Of a stretch of 64,000 nt of DNA, positions 24,837 to 37,418 are shown one piece after another. Origin of the DNA: Cerioporus squamosus. Taxonomy: Eukaryota; Basidiomycota; Agaricomycetes; Polyporales; Polyporaceae. How positions within the stretch are numbered: position 1 is the first letter of the stretch; the number at the start of each line of letters is the position of its first letter. The stretch covers positions 434,001 to 498,000 of the forward strand of contig JABYQS010000002.1 in NCBI GenBank assembly GCA_022592435.1. The letters run 5' to 3'. A model generated the notes under the pieces. It saw nothing but the letters and a program-made list of their open reading frames with translations, searched no databases and was not told where the DNA came from. Made by a program: the position numbers and the translations under genes.

Positions 24837-26596
24837 TCATGGAAGCCAGATCTTGATCGTCTGGTCGACGCTCCCGGACGCCACGACGTTCACGAACTTC
24901 TCGACCTCTTGCTTCGCGTCGCCCGTGCCGTTGGGCTTCGCGGACGCGTCGCTGCTCTGCGCAGGCGCTTGTCGTCCCCATGCCAGACAGGTCACGAAGT
25001 GTCCGTGGGCTTGGACAGTCTTCACACACCGCCCGGTGGCCAGTTCCCACACGCGTATTGTGTAATCGTCCGATGCAGAGAGGAGGAACTTCCCTGTGGG
25101 ATGGAAGACTAGGGCGCGAACCCAGTTGTCGTGGCCAGCCTGCGCATGTCAACGGTCAGAATTGCGGCGTACAAAGACCGTCGAGGACGGCGAGGTGAGA
25201 CAAAGATGCATACAAGATTGCGGAGCATCTGCCCGCTCTGGGTGTCCCAAATGCGAATATGCTTGTCGCGGGAACCTGTAGCCACATATGCGCCTGGACG
25301 CTTCGACCGCTCCGTATTCTACGTTGAACACTGTCAGTGCGGACGTCAACCATATCCCACGACAAATCTTACCGGAATTCCTGCAAGTTCCCGGATCGCA
25401 GCATACGCAGCAAGAGGAGCGAACGCGACTACTTCGATCGTGTGCTCATGACCCCGCAGTTCTACCTTCGTCTCTCCGCTTGAGGGATCGATGATACGGG
25501 CAGTCTACCGCCAGGAGTCAGCGGGAGAAACCCCGAGGTCGTTATATGCACCCACTTGGTCATTTGAGCAGCTCGCAATTAACCGTCCGTCGTCTGAAGG
25601 CTCCACCCACCGCACCCAGTCTGTGTGGCCCGTAATCGTCCGGACAAGATGCCTGTGGAAAGTGGCGATCGGTCAAGGGATACGCGACGGCGCGTTCAGA
25701 AGGGGGACTAACGTTGATGCGACATCCCATATCCGTATCGTCCGGTCACGACTGGCACTGACGATTTGTTGATCGCCAGGCAGGAATCGTACAGAAGATA
25801 CTGTGTGTTCATGTCCAGGGAAAGTCTTCGTGTTCTTCCACTCGTTCTGCACATCCCAGATTTTGATGAAGAGATCGGAAGAGCAGGTTACTTCCGCGGT
25901 CGTTAGTATCCCCCGGGCCAAACGGACACATGTAACACATCAAGTGACAACTGTCTGCTCACCTAAAAGATTCCCCTTGCTATCGAACGCAACATCGTTC
26001 ACGGTTCTAGTGTGTCCCTTCAGTGTCCGCTCAAATTCTCCTGTCTCCCAGTCCCAGATCTTCACGGTCGCGTCCTCGCTTGCGGACGCGATCACGTTGA
26101 ACGTCGGGTGGAACGCGACTTTGAGCACTGGTCCACGATGGCCTGTTAATACATAGGCAGCGGGGGCCCTCGGCACCCAGTCCGTCTGAAGGGCTGCGCG
26201 TTTGGCTGGGGATAGCGACAACTCCTCTTGAAGGGCGGCATTGCGGTTCTCCAAATCCATGATCTAGGACCACATTATGTACCCGGCACGTTCAAGGCTT
26301 CTCGTAAAGATCATGCACGCGTGAAGGGACATGAACATGCGCACCTTCTTCTGCAACCGTATCACGCTCGTCCACTTCTTCTCCAGCAGCCCTACATACT
26401 TTCCCTTCGGGTCCGGCGAGTACTCGACGCCCGTCTCCGACTTGAGCGCGTTGAAAGCATCGGTGAAGTTGTTCGCGTGCAAATACTCGAGGATAGACTT
26501 CTGACTTCATGGGATACTGTGCATGAGGATAGCTAGCGCTTGGGCAGACGTTGTCACATACAGTTCCTCCTTTTGCCGCTCCGAGAGCAGAGACAT
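24837..26596 (-). CDS. PAC1: LIS1/PAC1 dynein regulator (LisH + WD40)
   Basis: Nuclear-distribution protein that binds cytoplasmic dynein and supports nuclear migration in hyphae. Start 26596 ([12 protein letters not shown]); exons begin 26596-26562, 26504-26345, 26263-25963 and continue to a stop at 24837. LisH motif at residues 9-40 ([18 protein letters not shown]), short coiled coil ([14 protein letters not shown]), then seven WD repeats with GH...WD signatures: [93 protein letters not shown] and [11 protein letters not shown]. About 435 residues, the normal family size, with consistent phases at all junctions I checked. Confidence 0.95.
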
Positions 26597-26901
26597 CGTG
26601 GGCAGTCAGAGTCGCAGGCAGTCCAGAACGTGTTTCTCAGAAACTCAGCAAGCGAAATCAAAGGGCCAGAAAGAGAAAACGAGCGTGAATGGGGCGTAAC
26701 ACGGGAGAGGTTGTCGGCGCGCCTGTCAAGCTCGGAATGAACACCAGACTAATTGTGCCCTTTCCCGATTTGGCAAGCGACGTAGTTCGCACAGAATACC
26801 CACCGCGCGACGAGGTCTATGTCTGAGTAAAAATACAGCGGTATCAAATTGATGGGTAACACGCAGAATACAACAGGCCTCCGTAGCTGTCCCCAATAGA
26901 T

Positions 26902-28670
26902 CTACCAGTCTTCATCCTCCTCTTCCGAGTCGTACATGCCCACAGGCTTCGCCGCCGTTCTTAACGCCGGCGCCGATTGTGCCATGGGTTGTATGATATC
27001 GTTTGGATCGAAGTCCCCTTCGTCACATGCAGCTATCGCTGCTACTATCCCACCAGCAGGTTCAATGGGCTCCTCCCTGGCGTAGACCTGTCGCCGAGCG
27101 CGTTGCTCGTCGATCGACAGGCTGTTCGCCATCTCCTCCCATATATATCCCAACAACCTGTATTGAAGTGCCAGCGATGAGCAAGCAAGCATCGCAAAGT
27201 AAGACAGTACTAGCCTGCTCTCTCTCCCAGCACACCAGTGTTTGGGGTCGATATCTTCGTATATCACCTGGTCGTCTTCGCCTCTTGCCATGGCCGTGTC
27301 CCGCACGTTTAAGGCCTTCGCGATCGAAAGCACGGTCTCGTTTGTTGTGGGCGTCAGCATCAAGTAGTGATACATCTGTCGTATATCCACCACGTATACG
27401 GCGGCCGGTTCGATGCGCGCAGGAGGAGAGCGGGATCGCAGGTGTTTCTCCTCTTCTGGGCGTCTCCGCGGTGAACGCGATCGGTTGCAAGGCAACTCAA
27501 AGTTTCGATCGCGAGGCTCGCGCGCGTAGTTGCGGCAGTCATCCCGCTCACTGCCATAGCTTGAGCGGTCGTAGCCTCTCTCCGGAAGCGGGCCATATAA
27601 AAGGTTTTTGATGCCTTGCACCCAGCGCGGTGACTTAGCGTCCACGCCGAAGCTGCGAAGGACATGACGCGTCGTCTTTTCATCGTGGACGAGCAGCAGC
27701 TTCGGAGAGGTCCGCTCGCCATCGCGTCCTGGAGCAAAGAGGTCCTGCAGGAGCTGCGCAATGGAAGCCTGCGGCATGGCCTGGCTAATGTCCGGTAAGG
27801 TCTGGAACAGGGAATTCCGGTCAGTTGGCCAATCGTCAAATATGCAACGAAACTCACCAAACGCGTTCTCCCCTTGTTCATAAGGATACGGTTCTCCTCC
27901 AGAGCCAAGTGAGTGGTAGACACGGTCCTTAGGTCGTCGGAGTCCGTAGGAGCGGCGAACTCAGTCCAACCGACATCGAGTACGCGCGGGTCATTCAGGC
28001 GCTCCTCCAGGGAGCGCATGTCCGACGCCCACAGGTTGAACGCGAACGAGTAGATCCGCACGTTGGGGAGCCGCGGTGCCCGACCCAGCGCGTAGTCCTC
28101 GGGATATAGTATCAAGTTCTGGTGCAGACGATAAAGCACCCTGCGGAGTACGTCAGTGTCTGCTGATGAGCCCTGAACTCAGAATACACATTTGCCTACC
28201 TCTGGTGTTCAAACGCTGCCCTGGCGAACCCTGCCTCACTCGGGCCTTCTCCACCCGCGGTATACTCCGTGTTAGCCTTGCTCCGATCCCGCGGCCTATC
28301 CGAACTTTTCTTGTTCGACTCGAGCATCTTCAGCTTCGCGACCAGTTCTCGCTTGTTGGCGAACTGTATGGGCGAGAGCGACTCGAATTGCTGTGCATTC
28401 CAGGGCTTTTGAGACGGTCGTCTCAGCCTGTGCAAATGATTGAAGGCGCGGACCGGGAGCAGGAGGTAGGATGCGCCGTTGGGGCGGATCCCTACGCCGT
28501 GACGGCGGTCAGTGACATCCGTTCTGAAGCGGAAGTAGAGCGAGCGACCGGTACATACCTAAGACGAACTCCCCTCCGTTCTGACCAGGCACCAGCAACC
28601 TATTTGCTAAGGCATCACTCGAGTTCTCCCTAGCCCGACGCGAGGTCGCGTTGGCTGAGCATGCCGGCAT
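26902..28670 (-). CDS. Gfd2/YDR514C-like RNase H-fold protein (probable)
   Basis: Start ATG at 28670 (MPACSANATSRRARENSS). Reading on: NRLLVPGQNGGEFVLG, a KPWNAQQFESLSPIQFANKR region, then IYSFAFNLWASDMRSLEERL, LDVGWTEFAAPTDSDD, HLALEENRILMNKGRTRL. After an intron come LPDISQAMPQASIAQLLQ and KLLLVHDEKTTRHVLRSFGV, an Arg/Ser-rich linker, YVVDIRQMYHYLMLTPTT and an acidic tail MYDSEEEDEDW. The pattern of a VGW strand, an HLxLxEN strand and a late VHD strand suggests the Gfd2-like 3'-5' exonuclease fold of fungi. However, the first catalytic DxE is not evident (FNLW at that place), so activity may be lost. Family assignment is my inference; the gene itself is well supported. Confidence 0.6.
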
Positions 28671-29619
28671 ACTATCCGTACAGAGTTAGCTCACCGAAAG
28701 TGGGCCCTGAACCCGCTGATCTGATAGTACTCGACGGGCTGCATACACAACGGAAATGAACGTGGTGGAGGAGGTGGGGAAGGAGCAGAGAAGCGACAGG
28801 CACGCGGTTAGCCCATGTATGTATGCCGCCATGATGATGCAGCTTCAGCTTTACCCACGCGTACTTAGGTGCTGCACGCGTCGCGTCACGTCGCGCCCAC
28901 GTGTGACTGCAGCACAAGGGTCCACAACACAGACTCGGAGAATGGAGGCGAGTAACCACACGCAGTACTTAGACAGGGCAGGCTGTCTTACACGGTGACA
29001 TAGATACGATTTAGAAAACGAATCAAAAAACTACAGTGCGTATGTATGGGGACACAACTACATGCGAACACATTCGATAGTCCACGTCCGTTCAGATTCA
29101 TCGTCCCGTGTTGTGGTGCTGTCGTGCAGTGTAAATAACGTAAAGTAGCGCGAAGAACGATAAAGCAGCAGAACGAAGATAGAAGAATGCATGGGGGTGA
29201 GGAAAGTAGTCAGATAACGTGGGACGCAACAAGCTCGAGGAAGAGGCTGAGAGCTAACTGTATGCTGTGTCTCGGAAGGGGAATACCGCAGGAGAGCTAG
29301 AGGCGTGAACCGGTCATTATGGTAACTGTAGTGCAAGCATGTAATACAAATACACAGACGAGTGTGCAAGAGCGGAGGGGTACGAGCGAAGACAACATAT
29401 GGGGGAAGAGCAAAGAAGGGCATACAAGGACATTAGTGCACAATGTACGGGTTTCCATCCGTCCGTGGGTGACGGTTCATTTGTCTATTCAAGATTGGAG
29501 CAGATGTGCATTCTTCTTGTTCCGGTACTCCGCACTCGCGGGCAGAGCGGAGAAGTATTGTGAGGAGTGGAAGGGGCGAGGGATTAGGCTGATGTGGGGA
29601 GGGGACGACGTTCCGCGCT
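28671..29619. other. intergenic, no gene recognised
   Basis: About 950 bp between the start of the Gfd2-like gene and the end of the YTH gene on the same strand. AT content is a little higher than in flanking coding DNA. No coding or RNA gene signal seen. Confidence 0.55.
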
Positions 29620-32386
29620 TCAGAACCCTTGCATGCCGCCGAGATTCATGAAGTTCTGCTGGGGCATAGGGCCTGGACTCGGGTTTCGCATGACGCTCTG
29701 CATCGTGTTAGGGTTTGCGAAGGGCGTACCCATGTTCATCTGCATCTGCAGCATTGGGTTCATACCCATGCCCATACCCATGCCCATGTTCATGTTCATA
29801 GGAACACCGCCCATTTGCTGCGCGGCGTAGGCGAGCGCGGCCGGGTTTGACATGGCAAACGGATGCTGACCAGTGGTCGTGGGAGACAGACTCTGCGGCT
29901 GGTTGCCTGGAGTCTGTGCGCCAACGGGCGTCTGCGACGGCGAAGATACACCCTGGGAGAGTGCTTGCGTTTGGATTTTTTGCATGGCTTGCAGCTGCGA
30001 GGGTGTGAGCAACGACCACTCTGCTTCCGATCCGAGGTCACTGACCTCGTAGAACGCGAAGTCCTGGAGTAGGGACGTTCGAGCAGGGTGGGTATGGAAG
30101 ATACGCAGCATCTCCTGGCCGGCATCCGGGAGAAGCTCTTGCGTATCACGGGAGTTCGTCACAGGCTTGCGTTCTTGCGTATTGCTGTACCGACAGTCAG
30201 CATCATTCTTATCGGAAGAGAAGCACATTTGACAACGTACTTCAATCGGATGTGCCGGAGGCTGGCATTTGGAATGTCTCGGACGAAGATCCAACGCACT
30301 TTGAAGACACCCTTCCACTTGTCGGAGGCCCATACGGTACTGCTCCGTGTATAATCAACCTGTATCATACGCACTGAATCAGCATCCTAGCTCGAGTAGG
30401 GGTGAACCTATCAACGAACCGGCGTCAACATCTCGGCCATACCGCAGAAGTGACCGCTACGGAGATGACACTGCGGTCAGAGAAGTCCTGACGGTTGCGA
30501 CGACAGGAGATTACCTCGCGTTGACACTGAAGAAGAGGTAAATGGGACCTCGCCCTGCGGTTTCCTTGAATGCCTTGTCTAGTCGCTTGTTGCCAGGGTC
30601 GGTCGAGCTCCAGATCTCATACTTCAGCGATTTGTGGACGTCGTCCTCGGTATAGGATTTGATGACAAAGTATCGCGCCTGGAATAGAACTCAATGTCTA
30701 CCTACAATGCGAATAAGGAATTGATACTTACGAAGGCAGGCCGCGTGTCGAAGTCTACAGGGTTGTATCCCTTCGTCGCAATCAGCGTGGGGACGTCGAT
30801 AGGAGAGCCGATGAAGCCCTCGATGCCACCGTTCTGGTTCCCCTGTCCCTGGGGCTGGCCACCTTGGTTGGCTACGTTGCCCGAAGAGCCCGATACACCC
30901 AAACGCGGTGCTTGGCCCTGGTTCAAGAATTGCTGGGGAATCGAGGGAACCTTGGGCACGTTCTCTGCCATGTTGCCTTGTTGGTACAATTGCTGAAGGC
31001 TGGGGTTGGAAGCGCGTCCGACCAGGAGACGTTCCTTGTTGTCCCATGGCGTGCCGCCGGAGGCCGTGAAGGCGCGGTCACGCTGGTGCGGATGACCCTG
31101 TTGCTGCTGTGGTTGCTGCTCGTCGCGGGGTGCCTGCTGACCGATAGGAGGAACATATGCAGATGCGCTCTGGACCGCCTGGTTGCTGCGGCCGTCGAGG
31201 TCGGTAACGAGCTGGAGTTTGCGCGAGCCATTCCCGTTGCCGCCGCGCATTCCAGCTGCCTGGACGGGGGGAGGATAGGAAGGATTGAATCTCGGCGGAT
31301 GCACGGATTGACCCTGCTGTACATTACCGTACTGCTGGTTGATCTCCATGGCAGACAGTGCCCTCGAGACGTCGTCGATACCAGCATTACCTCCAGCGTT
31401 GTAGGTGTTGTTGTTGCCGCCCATCTGGGCTCGCCATTCGCCTCCAGGCGTGCTCCACGGCGAGGAGCGACCGATGGGACTTCCCGGATACTGACCAGCA
31501 GCAGCGAAGTAGGACTCCTCGTCGGCGTGCGTGCTCTCGTTGTCGTACTCCTCGTCGGCATTGGTGGGGCTTGGGCTCTGCGCACCGGAATAAGGGACGC
31601 CTGGCGCGGCCTTGCCGCCTACCTGCAACGTTCCTGCACGTTTCAAACCACTCGCGAGCCGCCGCACGCCGGTGGTTCCCTGTGGGTAATTGAGGGACTG
31701 GTGTCGCCGAACGCCGCCTGCAGATCCCGGAGGCGGAGACGGAACGTGGGGGAGCCCGCCGGCATAGTGGGGGGAGAGCGGTGATGCAGAAGCCGAGGAG
31801 TCCCCAACGCCGTGGCCGTGGTCGGAAACGGACATGCCTGGATGCTGCAGGGGAGTTGAGAGACAATCGCGTGCTGCAGGGGAGGGCATCGTACCTCATC
31901 CTCATTGCGGAAGCCTCGCATCTCGCGTTCCCATTCCTCCTCGTCGCCTTCGTGCCCAGCGATGGCGGATAGACTATTGAGCGTGCGGGGGGTGTGCGAG
32001 CCTGCCTGCCTGCCCCCTGGCCCACCGAATGCTGCATGCACAGTCAGAAGCCAAGTCCGGGCGTAATGCGCCTCCGATCGAGGGTAAAGGCTAATTGTAG
32101 GCTACTTACCGCGATGGTATCTGGTCGGCAGCGATGCCTGCCTGTGAAGCGAGGACTTCTCGCCCACCGCACCAATGCCTCCGACCCAGTCCTGGTCTAC
32201 AACCTCGTCGTCGTTCCAGATCTGCTCTGCCTGGGGGTCATCGAGCTCTCCGATGGCGATTTTGGATGTGGGGCGGGCGGTGCGCGATGAGGCAGAGATA
32301 GTGTGATGCCTGCGGACGCCGCCCGCGTTGGCGGCCGAGCCAGGGACAGGCGGGGGCGACATTGGGTTCCCCGACTGTGAGGACAT
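29620..32386 (-). CDS. YTH-domain protein, m6A mRNA reader
   Basis: Reader of N6-methyladenosine in mRNA. Start 32386 ([16 protein letters not shown]); stop at 29622-29620. The N-terminal two-thirds is disordered and rich in Pro, Gln, Gly and Ser. The YTH domain starts at [20 protein letters not shown], with [17 protein letters not shown] supplying the first cage Trp, and [40 protein letters not shown] supplies further aromatic residues, and [14 protein letters not shown] then [15 protein letters not shown] close the fold. The C-terminal tail is Gln/Met/Asn-rich with a short MG repeat. Several GT-AG introns interrupt it in phase. It looks like the YTHDF-type cytoplasmic reader. It is divergent from TilS with 336 bp between starts. 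Confidence 0.92.
29764..29800 (-). repeat. short CATGCC-type tandem repeat in the YTH gene
   Basis: Repeated 6-bp units on the plus strand encode alternating Met-Gly in the C-terminal tail of the YTH protein. Confidence 0.75.
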
Positions 32387-32722
32387 TGCGGACAAAGTCG
32401 AGCTTGGGGTCAAGAAGGAAGAAGGACAGGAAGGGACTCGGGAGAGAAGAGAAAGATGGAAATCTCGACTGCCGCATGGGCTGCGTTCGTCCACCGGCCC
32501 AGTAGCGCCCGAGGCTCGGACAATGCCGCCCGTGTATGGATACCGGTGCCGCAACTGCCGCGCTCGAGGCAGCTCCAGGTTTGTTCTTCGCCGACACCTC
32601 ATGTTTATCCAAGTACTGATACAGCCTGCCAGCTCACAGTCGCAGTACGTACGAAAGTCAAAACTATGACAACCATCTCGCAGTAATCTGTGCTGAGACT
32701 GCGCCGGCCGACACGAGTGACG

Positions 32723-34665
32723 ATGCGACCCGTTGCACCAATCACTCCAGCAGAGTTCTTCCATCTCCTCCAACGGTGCATACCGCCCGTCGGTTGGCCG
32801 AGAAATATAGGTGCGTCGCGTCATCTATGTTTCTCCGCGATATTCAATTGGCACTTATAGCGGTGGCCAATTCTGGGGGCCCTGACTCCACGGCACTACT
32901 CTTCTTACTCACCGCCACCGCCCGAAGCCGTATAGGTATGTTCATAACCTCGCACGAGGCCAACTGGCCGGAATACTATAGTACTCGGCGTTATTGACGA
33001 TTCATCAGGCTCCCAGGACCGGAACCCCTCTCTCAATAACGACGGACTCTTCCACGAGGTCACCTCCATCCACGTAAACCATGACTTACAAGCAGCTGCG
33101 AGCTCCATGGAGGAGATGGCCGACAAGAACGCCAAGGCATGCGGTGCTCGCTCAGTCGTGGAGAAGATTCCATGGGGCAGCACTCCCTTCCCAGCTCGGC
33201 CTGGAGACGAGGCTGCTGGAGAGAGAGTGGCACGCGAGGCCCGGTACAACAGGCTCTTTGGCGCCATGCAGTGGGTGAAGACAAATGCAATCGCGTTTGC
33301 GCACCACGCAGATGACCAGGTGGAGACCGCAGTTATGCGCATGTCGCAGGGTAGCAGTGCGCGCGGCCTTGCTGGGATGCGCCCTGTCCGCAGATGGGGC
33401 ATGGGACAGACAGACAACAAGCTATATTCGTTTGGTGCGAACGGTATGCGGAGCTGGATCGTTCGGCCATTTCTGCAGGTTCCCAAGGTAGAGTTCCTGC
33501 TGCTTTCTGGGGGAGTAACGTATATCTGATCGATAGGTCAGGACAGACTACTGGCTACCTGCGAAGCCAACGGTCTCGACTACGTGAACGACCCTACGAA
33601 CTTCCAGCCAGATTTAACCATTCGCAATGCCATCCGAAAAACACTATCCGCCAAGGTAGGAACATCCAGACCTGCCATATGCATAAATCCTCATACTGAC
33701 TTGACCCGATAGGAGGGGCCGTGCGCTGTGAAATCTACTGCAGAAGCGCCTACGTTGGACATTGCTCCTTACCTCGACAGACTCCGTGTGATGGTGCCCC
33801 ACGTCCCCCTTCCCGAACAGCCCCGAGAAGCCGTTCGGCTGTTGGGCATGCAACTCGAAGAAGTTGAGATCCAAGGCTCGTCCGCCCCTCCACTTATGCT
33901 ACATCTCATCACTAACGCCCGCCTGCAGTCACCGAGATCCTGAACCGCTCATGCCTACCCTCACCGCCCTCGACCCTCCTCCTCAAAAGCTCCGGTCTCG
34001 CAGACGTCACGGACAACACCGCCCGCACCGAACTCATTCGCCGCTGCCTGCGCTACGCCAGTCCCGGTCCCTGGGGCTCCCTCTGGGCCGAAGGCCACGG
34101 CGATCGCGACACATACCAGCGCATCGCCAGCCAACTCTGGCCTCCCACTCCATCCCGTGAACGACGCGCATTCACCGCAGGGGCCGGCGTCGTCGTCCAC
34201 CCCGTCGCCATCCGCAAGCGCGGGGTCCGCTTCCGGTCTGCCCCACTGATACACGAGACGGAGGGCTGGTTGCTCGCACGCGCAGAGCCGTACCAGAGCG
34301 CTGCGCCCACGGCCGACCGGGCCACCACCATTGACGTGACGGACACGTTGCTCCATGCACTGACGAACCCTCGCGGACGCGGGGGCTACTCCCTCCTGTA
34401 TGACTGCCGGTTTTTCATCGACTTCGACTTGAAGCGCATGCCGCGGGACGTTGCAAAGGAGGTTCTCGAGCGGGAGGCGAGGGTTGTGATCCGACCCGAC
34501 ACTAGGTGGTTCTTGCCCAGTGTCACACTTGGCAATGACTCCCCTAAACCTAGAGAAATCGGGAGGTTCTACTGGCGGATCGACGGATGGCAGCAGCCAA
34601 AGAGACCGCCCCTATGGCAGTCCTGGATAAGGATGAAGTTCATCCGGACGTTGGATGCAATATGA
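32723..34665 (+). CDS. tRNA(Ile)-lysidine synthase TilS-like
   Basis: N-type ATP pyrophosphatase that converts C34 of an AUA-reading tRNA(Ile) to lysidine; in fungi expected to serve mitochondria. Six exons: 32723-32810, 32861-32935, 33009-33487, 33542-33655, 33713-33875, 33929-34665; 551 residues. The PP-loop is SGGPDS (residues about 34-39). Then [10 protein letters not shown], the family IHVxHxLQ strand, a conserved [12 protein letters not shown] helix, the [20 protein letters not shown] motif that defines TilS, and [17 protein letters not shown]. The intron 33876-33928 begins with GC rather than GT; without it the frame is lost. No obvious mitochondrial leader is present at this start. 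Divergent from the YTH gene. Confidence 0.92.
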
Positions 34666-34854
34666 TTCATCGCCTTTGGAACACGATCCACGGTGTGCAT
34701 AGAGTCATACTACCGATTTTCGGAGATTTCGACATGGAGATACGGGTCCGACTGGGTCTGTGCTAAGCAAGCGAAGTACGAGGCTCTACACTACTAGAAG
34801 GTCTAATTAGGTATAAACAATGCGGAAAACACACACAGCAAAGCAAGGGAACTA

Positions 34855-36120
34855 CTATGTAAGCAAGCTGTCGCCTTGGAGCTCTTCGAATTTTGGCCGC
34901 GCAAGACGGATATTCATCCTGAGGGCAGCCGTTTCTGCGCAATATCGCAATATCAGAAACACGCAGCCTCTGGTGAAGTATAGCGACGGGGGGCTCACCG
35001 ATTGTCGGATCGTGCACAACGATCAGCACGTACGTATTCCGCGTCAACTCGTCCAGCACCGCCGTAAACTCCGGCAACTCCATCTCCAGCGCGTGGAACT
35101 CCTCGCGCACGCGCGCACATGAGTACTTGAACGCCTTGATGAGCTCCGACGTCCGCTCGTAGCGCGTGGGGGCCATCTTGTGTGGGTCCGAGTCCACTTC
35201 CCCTTCATGGTCTGAATGACTCGTCGCGGACAGGTGCCCGTTCGTTCGCGGTGAGGAAGGTCCGGAGGGTACATCGGATGCGGTAGTTGGCGGAGGAGGG
35301 GGTGTCGAGGTCGCGATCACGAGGAACGTCGTGCGCTCGAAGAGGACGACCTCGGTTGCGCTGCATACTGCGGCAAGTTTAGCGAGGTAGCGGGACAGGA
35401 CCGAGGCATTTGGGATGAGTATGTGTACTATCCGCGACCATGCCTGGAAGACAGGCGCACAAAGAGCGCAGTTAGGCAACTATCGGAGGGAGACACTCGC
35501 AGGAGCAACTCACGTTGTACAACGATTCATCGTATATGCTCGTACCAAACACTGTGACCTCGGTGCCCTCGCTCGCCTCCTTCAGCTCCTTCGTCTTTCG
35601 TGCGAGCGTTTCTGCCTTCGGTCCGCGCGCCAAGTCCATCTTGTGCACGAGCAGGAAGACCGCGGCGTTGGGGCTGTACCGCTGCAGCGCACTCAGGCAT
35701 TCCTTGTAGTAGTTGAGGTCCTTCTCCATGTTCCGCGTCTCGACTTCGAAAACGTAGATCATGACACCGACATGCTGGAAGATGGTCGACTGTTGGATGG
35801 AGAGGTACGAGTCCATGAACGCATCTTGACCACCGCAGTCCCAGAGGTTGAGGATGAGGTCGCCGAGGAATCGAACGTGGTTCTGCTCGACATCAATGGT
35901 CGCACCAAGACGAGAGGTGAGGGACGCAGGGTTATTTGAACTGGGAGTGACGTTGTAGCGATGACAGTTGTGCGAGAGGACACATTGCTTACAAGATGAG
36001 AGAGCGCATGGAAGTCTTCCCGCTCCCAGAGGCTCCCATCAACAACACCTGTACGAGCCATGTCATAAGCACGAAGGCCTGTCAGCAGCGATTGAGTTAT
36101 GACTGTACCTTCTTCTTCAT
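34855..36120 (-). CDS. GTR1: Gtr1/RagA-type small GTPase of the TORC1 pathway
   Basis: Rag GTPase that signals amino-acid sufficiency to TORC1 at the vacuole. Start 36120 (MKKKVLMGASGSGKTSMRSL), stop 34857-34855. P-loop GASGSGKTS, switch region SRLGATIDVEQNHVRF, G3 LWDCGGQDAFMDSYL, G4 HKMDL, then FGTSIYDESLYNAWSRIVH and a C-terminal ETAALRMNIRLARPKFEEL. Inside the C-terminal roadblock-like domain a Pro/Ser-rich insertion of about 50 residues (TPPPPPTTAS ... DPHKMAPTRYE) splits the strand FERTTFLVIATS from the helix ELIKAFKYSC. Introns join in phase. TAP42 elsewhere in this window acts in the same broad TOR pathway. Confidence 0.94.
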
Positions 36121-36478
36121 CGTTGCTTCGCTGTACTCCAATGTGAGGTAGTAGGGATGGTAACTCAGTAACGTCCAAAGTGCAGATGAGGACTCAAGAC
36201 AAAGCAAGACAGCAATGAGCAGCCCAATCCCAGTAGAAAGACGCGATTACGAGCACCAGCGCGGCGTTGGAACGTTGAGATTGGTCGTTACAGTTACAGA
36301 GCAAGAGACGATCATGGCAGTATGAGGTAAATCATGGAGGCGCCTGGCGAGCCTTCTCTGTCTGCTCAATTCCCCGCACGGACGAGTCAGTGGTGGACGA
36401 GGGTGTTATACATGTGTTTCATTGTCGACTTCTGCACTCGTACAACAGTCCTACAGCATAGTGTCTGCCATCGCCACA

Positions 36479-37160
<682 letters not shown>

Positions 37161-37308
37161 GGTCGTCGGTGAGTGCGAGTGCGCAGGCTGAGGCTGCGCG
37201 CGCTCTTCACGCGCCGCGACGTCACAGCAGCGCGCGTCGCCCCGGTCCGGCTTTGGCCATATTTGGGACCGGGTGCCGGTGGCAGAAATTTCGGCATGCG
37301 CGTCTCCC

Positions 37309-37313
37309 ATTGG
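37309..37313 (-). promoter_or_regulatory. candidate CCAAT box between RIB4 and SRP40
   Basis: ATTGG on the plus strand (CCAAT on the minus) lies about 150 bp above the RIB4 start and about 105 bp above the SRP40 start, inside the shared divergent promoter. Confidence 0.35.
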
Positions 37314-37418
37314 CTCGCCGATCGAGCTTGCCTCTGTCCCGGCTTACCCTCCTCATCCTCATAGACTTATTCTCTCTTGCTGCTTGCTGTCTGCTGCTCT
37401 GCGGGTTACTCGGGCGAG

